From: Hydractinia symbiolongicarpus
Taxonomy: Eukaryota > Cnidaria > Hydrozoa > Anthoathecata > Hydractiniidae
Length of the DNA: 64,000 nt
Assembly (NCBI RefSeq): GCF_029227915.1
Contig: NC_079889.1
Span: forward strand, 620,001-684,000
Direction: 5' to 3'
How positions within the stretch are numbered: position 1 is the stretch's first letter; the number at the start of each line of letters is the position of its first letter. A model generated the notes under the pieces. The model was not told where the DNA came from. It was given only the letters and a program-made list of their open reading frames with translations, and searched no databases. This document shows positions 50,689-60,798 of this stretch, piece by piece. The position numbers and the translations under genes are program-made.

Positions 50689-50816
50689 TATCCAATATTT
50701 CTCACAACTTATCCCGCGTTTAAATTCTCGATCAACCAAATACATTTTGTTCACAAGCACTGCCAAGTTTTCGTTTTGTTTCGAGCGTGAACCAATGAAT
50801 AGCTTGAGATAGTTTT

Positions 50817-50822
50817 TTTATT
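50817..50822 (-). terminator. poly(A) signal of the four-helix membrane protein gene
   Basis: AATAAA on the minus strand lies about 52 bases past the stop codon of the gene ending at 50874. Confidence 0.55.
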
Positions 50823-50873
50823 AGCCAATCAACTGCTTTAAATATCGCCTCAGATTATTTCAGTCACCGCAAA

Positions 50874-52815
50874 TCATAAATGCACCAATCCGTCCCTTTC
50901 CAGTGGAATTGGCCCGACCGTTTTACGCCAATTAACCAAAACAATGGGCTTTGTGTTGCGGCTCTTCTTCATATGGCTTCTTGTAAAGATGCACGTGATA
51001 AAAATACACCACGATTGGATAAAAACTGTTAAAAGCAACGAGAAGGAGATTAGAAACTTTTGAAAGCGATTCTGTAAGTGAACCACCGTAACTATGCTCT
51101 CAACCATAGTGTATAATGCTGCCATCAAAGCAGAAAGTATCCACAACATTGAAAACGTCTTTTGTGTTACATGATTACGATACACGCTGACAAACAGGCT
51201 CGTACTTGATAAAAAACTAAACACATATACACCAAGTTTGATGTATATAAGCAGAACATATATATGTAGTATACGTGTCGATATATTCATCGCGGTTAGT
51301 GTAAAAAACATCACTTGAACCTGCTCTGGCTTTGACTTGATCAAGAACTAGAAGCAAATGGTAAAAAATATATGAGAGTATATATGCATTATTAGTTGAC
51401 TCTAATTGACCTTCCATATAATCTTTTCCTCTTTAACGTGCTGCTAATTTGAATGCTATTGTTTCATTTAAAAAAAACGCATTAAAAACTCGCCATAAAT
51501 TAAAAGTTTTGCTTGGGCTGGCATTTTTGTAAATTACTTGAAAGTAGGGGTCAAACATTCATTTGTACCTTAAGCACGTCTTAAGTCATTCGAGTTTGTG
51601 TTAATACAGGATGCAACTGACATATAGAAAGCATTGGGCAACATACCACGGGGAAATTACCATGGTAACTGACGAAAAAAACTGACAAGAACACTCTTGA
51701 AGATTCGACGCATCATGTAACTTTTTTCTAACTAATAATAAGAAAAGAAATATTCGTCATTTGTTGTTTTTTTTTTTAAAAAAAATGGTCGTTTGGCTTT
51801 ACCAATCAGAAGCAAAATTATTTAGTGCGTGTCAACTTGGATCTCGCCAGTTGGTAAAAAGATGTTTGCATGTAGAGTTGTGAAAAAATAAAATATTTTT
51901 GATAATTTTTCAGGAAAATAATATTGATTTTATTTAATGTGTGAAAAAGTGCTCTGCCCACACATTTTACGTAGCTGCATACGCCATATTTGTATTGTTT
52001 TTTCGCTAACTTAGACAGCCATGTGCACTTTCGAACTTCGAAGAAACAGAAAAGGAGTCATTACTACTATTCTTGCCAAAAAATGTAAAAAGAAAAATTG
52101 GAGCACAGAAATGCACAGTCAATTGGATAAAGCATTTATCGGTAAAAAGAGCTCCCTGGTAATTAGTAAATCCCACGCTCACTTTCATACATGCGGACAT
52201 TGCTACGTGTTTATGACTATGTGGGTGGAGCACAATACAATGATTTGATTTCTCTCTGCTTTGATGTTAACTTGGAACAATATATCAGGAATACTTTTAT
52301 GGTTTATATATTTATATCTCTATGATATGTTGTATTTTTAGTTTATTACCAAACTTGGTGTAAGTATTATTTTAGTTTTGTTGACAACGTAGTTTGTACC
52401 AGGTAGTTTCACAATAATATATCTTAATTTAGAGACGTGTTTTTAGTAGATATATTCTTTATTTTTTAAATCATGAAAAAAATATTGATCTAGGGTCTTC
52501 TTAAAAAATCACCCTAAACACAAAAATATCATTTTTTTTATAATAAATAACTATTATGCTATATTTGGGCGATGTCTGTCAACAACGCCTTGATTTGAAA
52601 CCGCGTCTTATGACAAGGTTAATTGTTACCCCACAGGCGTAAAAAATCTGAAAGGAGATAAATATTAAAAAATACAAAGCATTTACCTGAATAACAACCG
52701 CTACGCAATAAGCAGAATACATCAACGAAAGCAAACCAATAGATGAGACAATATTAGGTAGATTAAAACAAGCTTTGGTTGGTTTAACTACGGACAAAAT
52801 GGAAGTTTTCTTCAT
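50874..52815 (-). CDS. four-helix membrane protein of unknown family (2 exons, 200 residues)
   Basis: Exon 1 is 52687-52815 (43 codons, ends CAG|GTAAAT on the minus strand) and exon 2 is 50874-51347 (acceptor TTGCTTCTAG), joined in phase 0. The joined frame runs from ATG at 52815 to a stop at 50874. Four hydrophobic segments are visible: about 22-43 (SSIGLLSLMYSAYCVAVVIQ), about 66-95 (ILHIYVLLIYIKLGVYVF), about 110-137 (SMLWILSALMAALYTMVE) and about 148-172 (FLISFSLLLTVFIQSWCIFI). A basic cytoplasmic-type tail follows (RSHMKKSRNTK) and ends in LERDGLVHL. I do not recognise the family; the layout is like small tetraspan proteins but the tetraspanin CCG signature is absent. The intact two-exon frame and the poly(A) signal just after the stop support a real gene. 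Confidence 0.65.
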
Positions 52816-53440
52816 ACTTTTTGCTTAGTAAATGAAACTAAAATAGATAAAGTTGAATATAGATGTTAAAAATTTTGTTGATTTTTGAAAACGTAGATAA
52901 TTACTGACACCCTGAAAGTTTAGGAGGCAAAATTAGTTCACATTGGTCCCAAAGTTATTAAATTGATCCGACACTTATTTAAAATTTCGTCAGAGGGTAC
53001 AAAATGTAAAAGAGTATCATAGTAATACACGTCTCTATCGTGCTGATAGCTTATAAAGCGCTAAAACGTTTAAAAAAGGTATAAACGGTGAATAGAATAA
53101 TCTTGCATGAAGCGCCAAACAGAAATAAATAGAAAAAGGGGGTTCACAGTACAAATTAGGTTAAAATATTTACAATATGTACTTAAAACGTCATGACGTC
53201 AATGCTGAAAGAAATTGTTGATTTAATGACTCTTTCATTTTGGACATGACGCACATGTTCAATTAACTGCCTGACAGTTTGATGTAATTAAGAGTGAGGC
53301 ACTTAAGCTGACTAGAAGAAACAGTTAATTGGTAGAAGAAAATGTATTGGTTGTATGGAGTATCCATACTTATTTATTTTTTAAAAAATAGTAGAGAGAA
53401 TGAAATAAAGTGAATATTTTGACATTTGTAGGTTTCTGTA

Positions 53441-53567
53441 TCTCTATTATAATAGCTCTATTTTGTCTGTGTGTTCAAAAGGGTTACCGCGTCCTGTTAC
53501 GGAAATACGAAATATGATATATAAAGGACGAGCGACTCCGTGAATTTTTCCACGGGTTAACGACTAG
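53441..53567 (+). mobile_element. Helitron unit 1 of a head-to-tail trio
   Basis: Preceded by A, it begins TCTCTATTATAATAGC and ends with an imperfect CCGTGAATTTTTCCACGG hairpin, TTAACGA and CTAG. The next base starts unit 2. Confidence 0.85.
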
Positions 53568-53691
53568 TCTCTTTAATAATAGCCGTCGTCTGTCTGTGTT
53601 TCCGCGAAAGTCGCGTCCTGTTACGGAAACACGAAATGCCACATATAAAGGACGGACGACCCCGTGGATTTTTCCACGGGTTAACGTCTAG
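53568..53691 (+). mobile_element. Helitron unit 2 of a head-to-tail trio
   Basis: It begins TCTCTTTAATAATAGCCG, has TCTGTCTGTG and TTACGGAAACACGAAAT inside, and ends with hairpin CCCGTGGATTTTTCCACG, TTAACGT and CTAG. Confidence 0.88.
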
Positions 53692-53821
53692 TCTATATTA
53701 TAATACCCGTATACGTCAGTCTGTCTGTCACGCAAAATGGTGCGGTAAGTAGCGAGACGCGCACAATGCGGTATAGAAAGAACGGGCGAACCCGTGGATT
53801 TTTCCACGGGCCACCTACTAG
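53692..53821 (+). mobile_element. Helitron unit 3 of a head-to-tail trio
   Basis: It begins TCTATATTATAATACCCG, has CAGTCTGTCTGTC, and ends with the same hairpin, CCACCTA and CTAG followed by T. Its middle is more diverged than in units 1 and 2. Confidence 0.85.
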
Positions 53822-54360
53822 TCATTAGATATTTCAAGCTGACACAGTAGCATTGTTACAATGTTAAAAAAAATAATTTTCAAATATTTTTATTGTAGTC
53901 AGACATTTGACGAGCTGGTTCATTTCATGACACGTTTTAACACGTTTATTTTGGTTCCCATTTTTTTGCTTTCTGTACCATCAAGTGATAAAAAAAAAAT
54001 GCTGAGTACAAGTTTGTGTTAGCCATATTCAAGTTTAAAAATTTGTCATGAAATTAACAGGCTCGGAGAGCTGCTGATTGTACAAATTTTTTGGGGGAAC
54101 TTACATAGGTAAGGAATTGCCACTAAAACAATAATTAGCAATTGTTATCAATGCTGAAATTAATGTGGATTATTATTGTGTAGCTATAGTGCTTGGTTAT
54201 TTGAAAATATCCTATCCGACAAGAAAACGTCGGACTTAGGAAACGACTTTTGAGGGTGACGAAAATCACTGAAAACATGTTTCAACTAAATGGACAAAAG
54301 CAAAGAAATTTTGTGATATTATTTTGTCCGACGATAATTCTATAACCCTGAATTTTATCG

Positions 54361-54715
54361 AAAATATCGCTATTTCGCTTACTTTCTTAAAAATATCGCT
54401 ATTTCGCTTACTTTCATAAAAAAGCACTATTTCGCTTACTTTCTTAAAAATATCGCTATTTCGCTTACTTTCATAAAAAAGCACTATTTCGCTTACTTTC
54501 TTAAAAATATCGCTATTTCGCTTACTTTCATAAAAATAGCGCTATTTCGCTTACTTTCTTGAAAATAGCGCTATTTCGCTTACTTTCTTAAAAATAACGC
54601 TATTTTGCTTAGTTTCTTAAAAATATCGCTATTTTGCTTAGTTTCTCAAAAAATATCGCTATTTCGCTTACTTTCATGAGAATATCGCTATTTCGCTTAG
54701 TTTAAAACATCGCTA
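54361..54715. repeat. 29-30-bp minisatellite with two-unit higher-order structure
   Basis: Units contain CTATTTCGCTTACTTTC followed by TTAAAAATATCG (type A) or ATAAAAAAGCA (type B). In the left half A and B alternate, giving a period of about 59; in the right half units are diverged and single. On the minus strand one frame is open across the array (SKRNSDIFKKVSEI repeated). Confidence 0.9.
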
Positions 54716-55302
54716 ATTTGTTAAGTTTCTCAATAAATATTCCCTTTTTCGCTAAATTTCTTAACAATTTAGCGAATTTTTGCAAATAGAAACAAAAACG
54801 ACAACATAAAAACAAGTAAAAAACGCAGAATAACAAAAAGTTAGAAAGTACAAACCAATAGCATACAAACGACAAAAATATTTCAATACACCAGCCTACT
54901 TTTTTTGAGTCGTGTTGCAATGTGAACGAACTTTCAGATTCTTAAGATATCTACGAAGTGCTATGACACGAAGATCATTTTGACCATTTATTTTTCTGTG
55001 TCCATTTTACCCCTTACATGCAATGTTGCCATACAAAGGGGTAATTAAAACCTGAGTTTTTATTCTTATTTGGTCTAATTGCAGCATATCCGCGGGAAAT
55101 TTTTTTGCATGAGCTGATGCTTAAAAACACGCCTAGCGGAAGTGTAGGAATTTTCCGCTTCTTTAGTTTTTTCTGTTAAATCAACTGATGAGCACATTCT
55201 TGATGCGCTTGGGCGTGTCAATGAATGACGCAGATAATTTATGATGTCACTTTTCTTGCACACTTAGTGTAAACTGTTACTGCAAATCACTGAATCTGCA
55301 CC

Positions 55303-55462
55303 AATTAACCGCCCCTGTTCAATAACCGCCCTTGCTCAACAACCGCCCCTGCTTAATAATCGCCCCTGCTCAATAATCGCCCCTGCTCAATAACCGCCCC
55401 TGCTCAATAACCGCCCCTGCTCAATAACCGCCCCTGCTCAATAACCGCCCCTGTTCAATAAT
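55303..55462. repeat. 17-bp minisatellite, about 9 copies
   Basis: The unit is CTCAATAACCGCCCCTG with few changes (T for C at some positions). It is GC-richer than its surroundings. There are no spacers, so it is not a CRISPR array. Confidence 0.95.
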
Positions 55463-55917
55463 CGGATCTTATTTCGTAAGAGAAGATTTTATTCACTAAA
55501 GAGAAGCGAAAAGAAAAACTTTATCTAAGATCTGTTTCTGAACATAGACAAATATCATTATCCTAAAATTTAAATCTCTAATTACCACCTAGAACGCTCA
55601 CTGTGAAAACTAAATGCCTAAAAAGTTGAATGGGGCTGAGTATGTTGGGGCGTACAATTTTCAACAAACCTCCCGAAGAAGCGTTGAAAGAGGGTTATAA
55701 TTATAAAACTTACAATAAGCTTACTCATACGTCTACACACAATCACATGTGATTAATGCGTGTAAGACACTTTTATATCATAGTCAGCAATATCATCATT
55801 TTTTTTACCTTTTAAAATCAATGAAACAGGCCGACGTGGGGTCGATGCAACAGCTGCTAGCACAATATTAGCTTGGTAACACAACTGAACATAAAGTAAG
55901 CTTGCGTGGACTTAAAC

Positions 55918-56165
55918 AAGTGAGCAATAACAACAATAAAAAAAATAACAACAAGAATGGTAACGGTAACAAAAACAACAACAACAACAATATAAACAAC
56001 ATCAAAAGTGACAACAACAAAAACAAGAAAACAACAAAAACAACAACATCAAAAGTGACAACAACAAAAACAAGAAAACAACAAAAACAACAACAAAAAC
56101 AACAACGACAATCATAAACAACAAAAACAACAACTTGGACAAAAACAACAATAACAAAAAAAACA
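55918..56165. repeat. CAA/AAC-rich low-complexity tract
   Basis: Irregular (AAC)n and ACAACAAAAAC units include a duplicated segment of about 48 bases (AACATCAAAAGTGACAACAA...). The plus-strand open frame through it is Asn/Lys-rich only because of composition. Confidence 0.9.
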
Positions 56166-56308
56166 GAGCAATATAATGGAGATCATAGAGGATGCTTTAA
56201 AACAATAAAAGCAGGATGAAAACAGAAAATAACAAATAAGATGAAATCAAAGAGTGTACGTTAACCATGAAAATAGCCACATATACATACTTATACATAG
56301 TATACAAC

Positions 56309-56443
56309 TAGTCATATATAATCATATATACCAGTCACCATATATAATCATATATACAGTCACCATATATACTCATATATACCAGTCACCATGTACACTC
56401 ATATATACCAGTCAACATATATACTCCTATATACCAGTCACCT
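56309..56443. repeat. 26-bp AT-rich minisatellite, about 5 copies
   Basis: The unit is CATATATACTCATATATA plus CCAGTCAC, with one-base length changes between copies. Confidence 0.9.
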
Positions 56444-57697
56444 TTCCTTCTTTGTAAATTAAAGTAAAAAGTTTTCGTGAAGTTCACAACTTGACATCAT
56501 TTGGTAATTATTGCTTAAGATAAAAAATGTCCAGATAATTACTTTGAGATATCGATAAGAAATCAAACAGAGCGATTCCATTCGGTTCCTGATCAAAAAG
56601 AAAAAGAAGAAAATTTGAATCCAATTAACAAATTGAATTACTGAAGAAAAGGGTGCTTCAACTTTGTAAACAAGAGATCATTTCAAGAAGAAATGCGCTT
56701 TTATTGAACTTAGGGGTTAATCTCTAACTTACCCTTTTTAAATCATTCAAAGTAATCCTCTGTTAATGCTTCGGTTTTCCATGCATTGCAACCATTCATT
56801 CATTGGCCACATTTTGGAAAATTTAAGAATAGTCAAAGCTATACTTTGCGAGTTTACAGATTTGAAATCGTTTAATTTTAGTGAATTTGATTTCTGATAA
56901 TTCTCCTCCTCCTTAAATAACCCTTAGATGTGCAAATATATCTATATAATGCATTTTAATTTTTAAGAAAAAGTTCTTTCAAACAATTTTAGTCAATCGC
57001 GAGACGGCTACCAGCATTTTCATACTTCATATGATGAAACACTTTTTTATCCCTTCAATTTTTTAAAAAACAGAGGAGTTTCTATTCTTGGACTAATTTT
57101 GACCTAAAACGATTTGTCAAAAAACTATTTTCCGTTCATGCCAACTGTTTTCGAAAACAAGGCAGTTAATAAATGAAATTGCGTGTAAAGTTACATTAAT
57201 GAAGAAGAAGCAGCTGTGTGTACAAGATTTTGAATTACACCTGACAACTTTGATGAAAACAACAGCGTTAATGTAGGAGATTTTTTTTCAGTTCTCTGAT
57301 TTAATATATCGAAGTCAAGCCGTCGTTGATTGTTAAATCAAATTAGTCTTTTTTTAAAAATATATGCTTTTTACCAGTTTCTTGCGATTCCTTTAATAAT
57401 TTCTCGATGAGGTTAAATTACTCAAGAACAAATGATATTTTCTTAGGTAATTCTTAACAGAAAATTATATAAACAACAGAAAAGCTGAAGTAAACTATTA
57501 CTTTGTTATGCTGCAATGGTTATTACCTATTATAGCGTGTCAACACGACATAGAATGACAGAAAGTGGTTTGTTAGGTAAGCAAAATCAATGAATATGTA
57601 TGAAACTCGTCGTGCATGTAACATATGACCTTCGTGCTCTTAGATTATTCAGTAAACAATGCAAAATACCAGAAGGCAAACTTCAACTACCTGAGAA

Positions 57698-57714
57698 TAT
57701 TTATATATTCTATA
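57698..57714 (+). promoter_or_regulatory. candidate TATA region of the deaminase-like gene
   Basis: TATTTATATATTCTATA lies about 60-75 bases before a consensus donor (AAG|GTAAAT at 57773). That fits a short leader exon and an intron of about 146 bases ending at the TTTCTTTTAG... acceptor (57909-57918), just before the ATG at 57929. Confidence 0.4.
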
Positions 57715-57928
57715 GCGGAGTAGTTAAAGGAAAGTCAATCGAAGAAGAGTTGTTAAACTAAAATCAGATAAGGTAAATTTTCACGTGTATGTCTTATGTA
57801 AATGATTTAATGCAATTGTAATTTTAACATTGTTAGCTGCATCAAAAAGATACAGTATTGTGCATTTTAATTGGTATGAAAAACATGAAAATCAAATAAA
57901 TAAAATGATTTCTTTTAGTTGTTCCATA

Positions 57929-58759
57929 ATGCAATCATCAATAGTTATTACCTTCATTGTCATGCTATCGGCAATAGCTCCTTTACAAGGGACACCAATA
58001 GAAAGAATAAAATCAATCGCAGATAAATTCATGAAACTTCAAGCAGATTACAGAAAGAGCAAAGGATTAAAATTTAACGAAGGAGACCTATCGCAATTTG
58101 TTGGAGTATACATTGGAGATGAAGACGAACAGATTCAATACAAACCTTCTGATCCCCTGACATTCAAGGAAGATGGTAGCGTGGAAGGGGATAATTACAT
58201 TGCCGCAATTATTGATCCTGAACAAAAGGAAATTTATGGTAAACAACTTCCCCACACCGAGAAGAAAGTTTTAGAGAAACTTCCTACGATGTTGGGAAAA
58301 TTGGGAAAATCAGGAAAAAAATTACCAACTATTTATTTTTTTACTTTAAATTCGCCTTGCTGTGGTGGAGGGAATGATAAGGACCCTGAAACCTGCCTTC
58401 CAACATCCTGCTCCTACCTTATTGCAGATTTTGTTAAAACACACAAAACAAAATTTGACAAGTTATATCTAGGATGGGATAGACTGTACTCTTCCCTGAC
58501 TTCCAATAAAGCAAAAAATCAAATGTATGCCTATGCACTGAATACTCTGCTCCGTCAAAACGAACCTACACCGAAGATAATTTTGGCATTGAAAGAAGGA
58601 CTTATTTCTTCCGAAAATGACAAACATCCAACTAGGAAAGCTTGGAAACAAAAAGTACTGAAGGAATGTCTGATAAAAAATGTAAAGAGCAAGAACATTC
58701 TGAAGGACAACAATGCATTTGATCAAACGATGATAAAAATTATCAACACTATTTCATGA
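57929..58759 (+). CDS. secreted AID/APOBEC-like deaminase (SNAD/ISNAD type), candidate
   Basis: A 276-residue frame begins with a signal peptide (MQSSIVITFIVMLSAIAPLQG, 1-21). Start 57929 is chosen because it follows a good acceptor at 57918; an upstream in-frame ATG at 57905 would precede that acceptor. The middle holds PHTEKKVLEKL with H109-T-E111, then a strand-like TIYFFTLN and S142-P-C-C145, C156 and C161. The cytidine-deaminase fold uses H-x-E and P-C-x(n)-C to hold zinc and activate water, and this order and spacing fit it. Secreted relatives of AID/APOBEC have been reported in fish and invertebrates with proposed immune roles; assignment here rests on motifs only. After the zinc region comes FDKLYLGWDRLYSS and a Lys-rich C-terminal part. 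The stop is TGA, beyond which the frame stays open (next entry). The second C of the canonical P-C-x-x-C is displaced, which is the main doubt. Confidence 0.6.
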   Translation: MQSSIVITFIVMLSAIAPLQGTPIERIKSIADKFMKLQADYRKSKGLKFNEGDLSQFVGVYIGDEDEQIQYKPSDPLTFKEDGSVEGDNYIAAIIDPEQKEIYGKQLPHTEKKVLEKLPTMLGKLGKSGKKLPTIYFFTLNSPCCGGGNDKDPETCLPTSCSYLIADFVKTHKTKFDKLYLGWDRLYSSLTSNKAKNQMYAYALNTLLRQNEPTPKIILALKEGLISSENDKHPTRKAWKQKVLKECLIKNVKSKNILKDNNAFDQTMIKIINTIS

Positions 58760-59041
58760 TACTGCAACACTGCTTTAACAAAAGTGAATCCTACTGCTGA
58801 GGAAAAAATAAAGTGTTGGACCAATCATGTTGCAATAACTCCATGTGCTCAGTTAAAACAAGCCTTTGAATATTGTGTCAAGTTTAACAACAACGCTTTC
58901 GTTAATAAAAAGACTGGCCCGCCTTTGACTTCTAATGGTGAAGTCAGTAGCTCCATTAAGGATCTTAAAGGAAATTACCACAACGAGTGGAGCTTCAATG
59001 AAGCCAATTGTAAAACGTCAAGAAAGAGAATGCGTTCATAG
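58760..59041 (+). CDS. in-frame continuation after TGA: cysteine-rich C-terminal domain (readthrough or nonsense-broken)
   Basis: Directly after the TGA at 58757-58759 the same frame runs 93 sense codons to TAG. It reads VNPTAEEKIKCWTNHVA, then TPCAQLKQAFEYCVKF, and NEWSFNEANC near the end. Six cysteines and an amphipathic helix look like a secreted domain rather than random 3' UTR. There is no ATG near its head and no splice sites that would remove the TGA. AATAAA at 59110 lies 70 bases after the second stop. Either the gene has a recent nonsense change, the TGA is read through, or the base is a sequence error. Confidence 0.5.
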   Translation, partial: YCNTALTKVNPTAEEKIKCWTNHVAITPCAQLKQAFEYCVKFNNNAFVNKKTGPPLTSNGEVSSSIKDLKGNYHNEWSFNEANCKTSRKRMRS

Positions 59042-59109
59042 AACATACAAGTCCACTGTGAAATGTGAAAAAAAATTATTTGTAAAAGATTACTTTAATA
59101 ATTACAACG

Positions 59110-59115
59110 AATAAA
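59110..59115 (+). terminator. poly(A) signal of the deaminase-like gene
   Basis: AATAAA lies 350 bases after the TGA and 70 bases after the second in-frame stop at 59041, so the whole continuation should be in the mRNA. Confidence 0.6.
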
Positions 59116-59202
59116 AGATAATTTTATTCCTACGAGATTTTTTCTGTCTTAAAAAAGCATAACCGTGTCACTGTGACTCGGTTTAAAGTGCAGAGAGACT
59201 AT

Positions 59203-59398
59203 AGGGAAACCTAGCTGTAGCGAACATCCTTTATTGCGGACACATTTACAGCAGATCGAATGATAGTTAAACTCTCATAAGAAACCTTGTACGTAGAAGA
59301 CACTTTGTAGTGGACACTTTTCTATAGCACACTTTATTTTAAGGTTCCAATTTACATTATCCCTCCCACAACATAGCTTTCTATAACGGATACAGGTC
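59203..59398. repeat. left arm of a long inverted repeat (about 195 bp)
   Basis: It begins GGGAAACCTAGCTGTAGCG, contains TTTATTGCGGACAC and CACAACATAGCTTTCTATAA, and is the reverse complement, with changes, of 61960-62150. The end motif resembles pogo/Tigger-type termini (CCTCGCTATAGTGAAC). Confidence 0.8.
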
Positions 59399-60021
59399 AC
59401 ATTGGAACAATTCTTGTGAGAAGTTTGTTTACATTTTATTTTTAAACAATGTTTTACATTTTCGTTTAAGGCTTCTTCGTTCTTAGTTATTTTTTAGTCA
59501 ACACTTTCAGGAATTTCTGCAGTCTGATTTACTCCTTGAGAAAAAAAAATATCAAATGAACAATAAATTGTTTTTAGGTTTTTTCGGTTCGTGAAAGCAT
59601 CCTCTTGACACACTTTATTAGGGTTTGGTTGGTTTTCACTTTAGAGAGGTTTTATTGTAACAGGGTAAGTGACTGAATTACTGATTAAAGAAACCAGCAT
59701 TCGTGGTTTAGGAAATGCAACAAAGAGTTAGCCTTGTAGTGCACTCTGGATTAAATAAAATGAAACATAGTAAAATGCGCCTGGTACGTTTTCAAAAAAA
59801 CTTTGATTTACAAGGCGATTTATATGAGCAGTAAGGCTTTGTACCCTTTCAATATGTTTCGGTGTTGTGGTACTTAGCTTTAGTTGCATTTTTAACTTAA
59901 ACGATAAAAAGCATGTTTCTTAAAACCAACCTATCTCATCTTAGATGGAAATTTATGCGAAGGTGGTTGTGAACTGATTTGTGTGCTTAATTTGTGTAGG
60001 TTGATGTTTCGACGTATGCTG

Positions 60022-60199
60022 AGCATTACGAGGGAGCAGTTGTATTATGAGGAAGAATTTGTATTATGAGGGAGCAGTTCTATTATGAGGGAGAAGTTGT
60101 ATTATGAGGGAGCAGTTGTATTATGAGGAAGAATTTGTATTATGAGAGAGAAGTTGCATTATGAGGGAGAATTTACATTATAAGGGAGAAGTTGCATTA
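60022..60199. repeat. 19-bp minisatellite, about 9 copies
   Basis: Units are of the form GCAGTTGTATTATGAGGGA or GAATTTGTATTATGAGGGA, ending in diverged copies. It lies between the arms of the long inverted repeat. Confidence 0.9.
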
Positions 60200-60549
60200 A
60201 CAAGGTTGTTTATTTCACAACAGGACATTTTTATGTAATTTTACCAGATCATTTGAGACCTAATTAAAGTGATTTGGGGAAAAAAACTATAAAGTTTAAA
60301 ATTATCGCCAAGATCATTATCCTGCTCCCACATAGATTTCCAGATAGCTTTCTGCGCTAGGTTATTTGAAATGTAACCGAAGTAAATTAGGGATGCACAC
60401 CTGATAAAGAAACTTTAAAGCCTAAACTTGGTCTAGAAGTCTTAGGAAAAGTCTCTAAGGAATTTTTTTCGGTTACCCCTTAAATATGGATAACATAGAT
60501 TGCAGGGAAACTACTTTTTTTTGGCGGTTTAAAGTATTTTGCTTCGTTT

Positions 60550-60798
60550 GACTTGTGGTCTCGTGGTTATGGAGTTCGCTTCGTAATCACAAGGTTCGTG
60601 GTTCGGTCCACAGTGCGGGCATGTTTAGCAAGTGTCTTCATCGCAGCTACGGGACTACCCATGCCATGTGAGGGAAATTGGGTAGGCAATGCCGGTGTAT
60701 ACCTTATACATTCAGAACACAGGACCCACGTTGATAACAATGTTTCCAACACTGAATGACTATCCTGATTAAATATTCAGAATAATAATAATAATAAT
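60550..60798 (+). mobile_element. SINE copy C, tRNA-derived, with (AAT)n tail
   Basis: The head has TGGTCTCGTGGTTATGG (A-box-like) and GTGGTTCGGTCCAC (B-box-like), then GCCATGTGAGGGAAATTGGG, and it ends in (AAT)n at 60778-60798. The head differs from copy B but the GTGAGGGAAATTGGG block is shared with it. Confidence 0.75.

Larger units (their letters stand above)
49040..50816. other. intergenic region right of the Helitron cluster
   Basis: No supported gene. It holds a CAACCTCG fold-back (49480-49558), a small fold-back at 49757-49857 (AAGCTTAGTTCACACTGCG against ATGAACCGAGCTTT) and a 20-bp tandem repeat (50621-50688). Confidence 0.5.
52830..57690. other. intergenic repeat-rich region
   Basis: No supported gene. 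It contains a tandem Helitron trio (53441-53821), minisatellites at 54361-54715, 55303-55462 and 56309-56443, and a CAA-rich tract at 55918-56165. The open frames inside these repeats are by-products. Confidence 0.55.

Noticed and set aside
52021-52248. 75-codon ATG frame on plus within the intron of the four-helix protein gene
   Set aside because: No motif, antisense to a supported gene and no poly(A) signal or exon partner.
55303-55462. Regular 17-bp repeats resembling a CRISPR array
   Set aside because: Units are contiguous with no unique spacers, in an intron-rich eukaryotic window; it is a minisatellite.
55902-56117. Asn/Lys-rich 71-codon open frame
   Set aside because: It is a translation of a CAA/AAC low-complexity tract.
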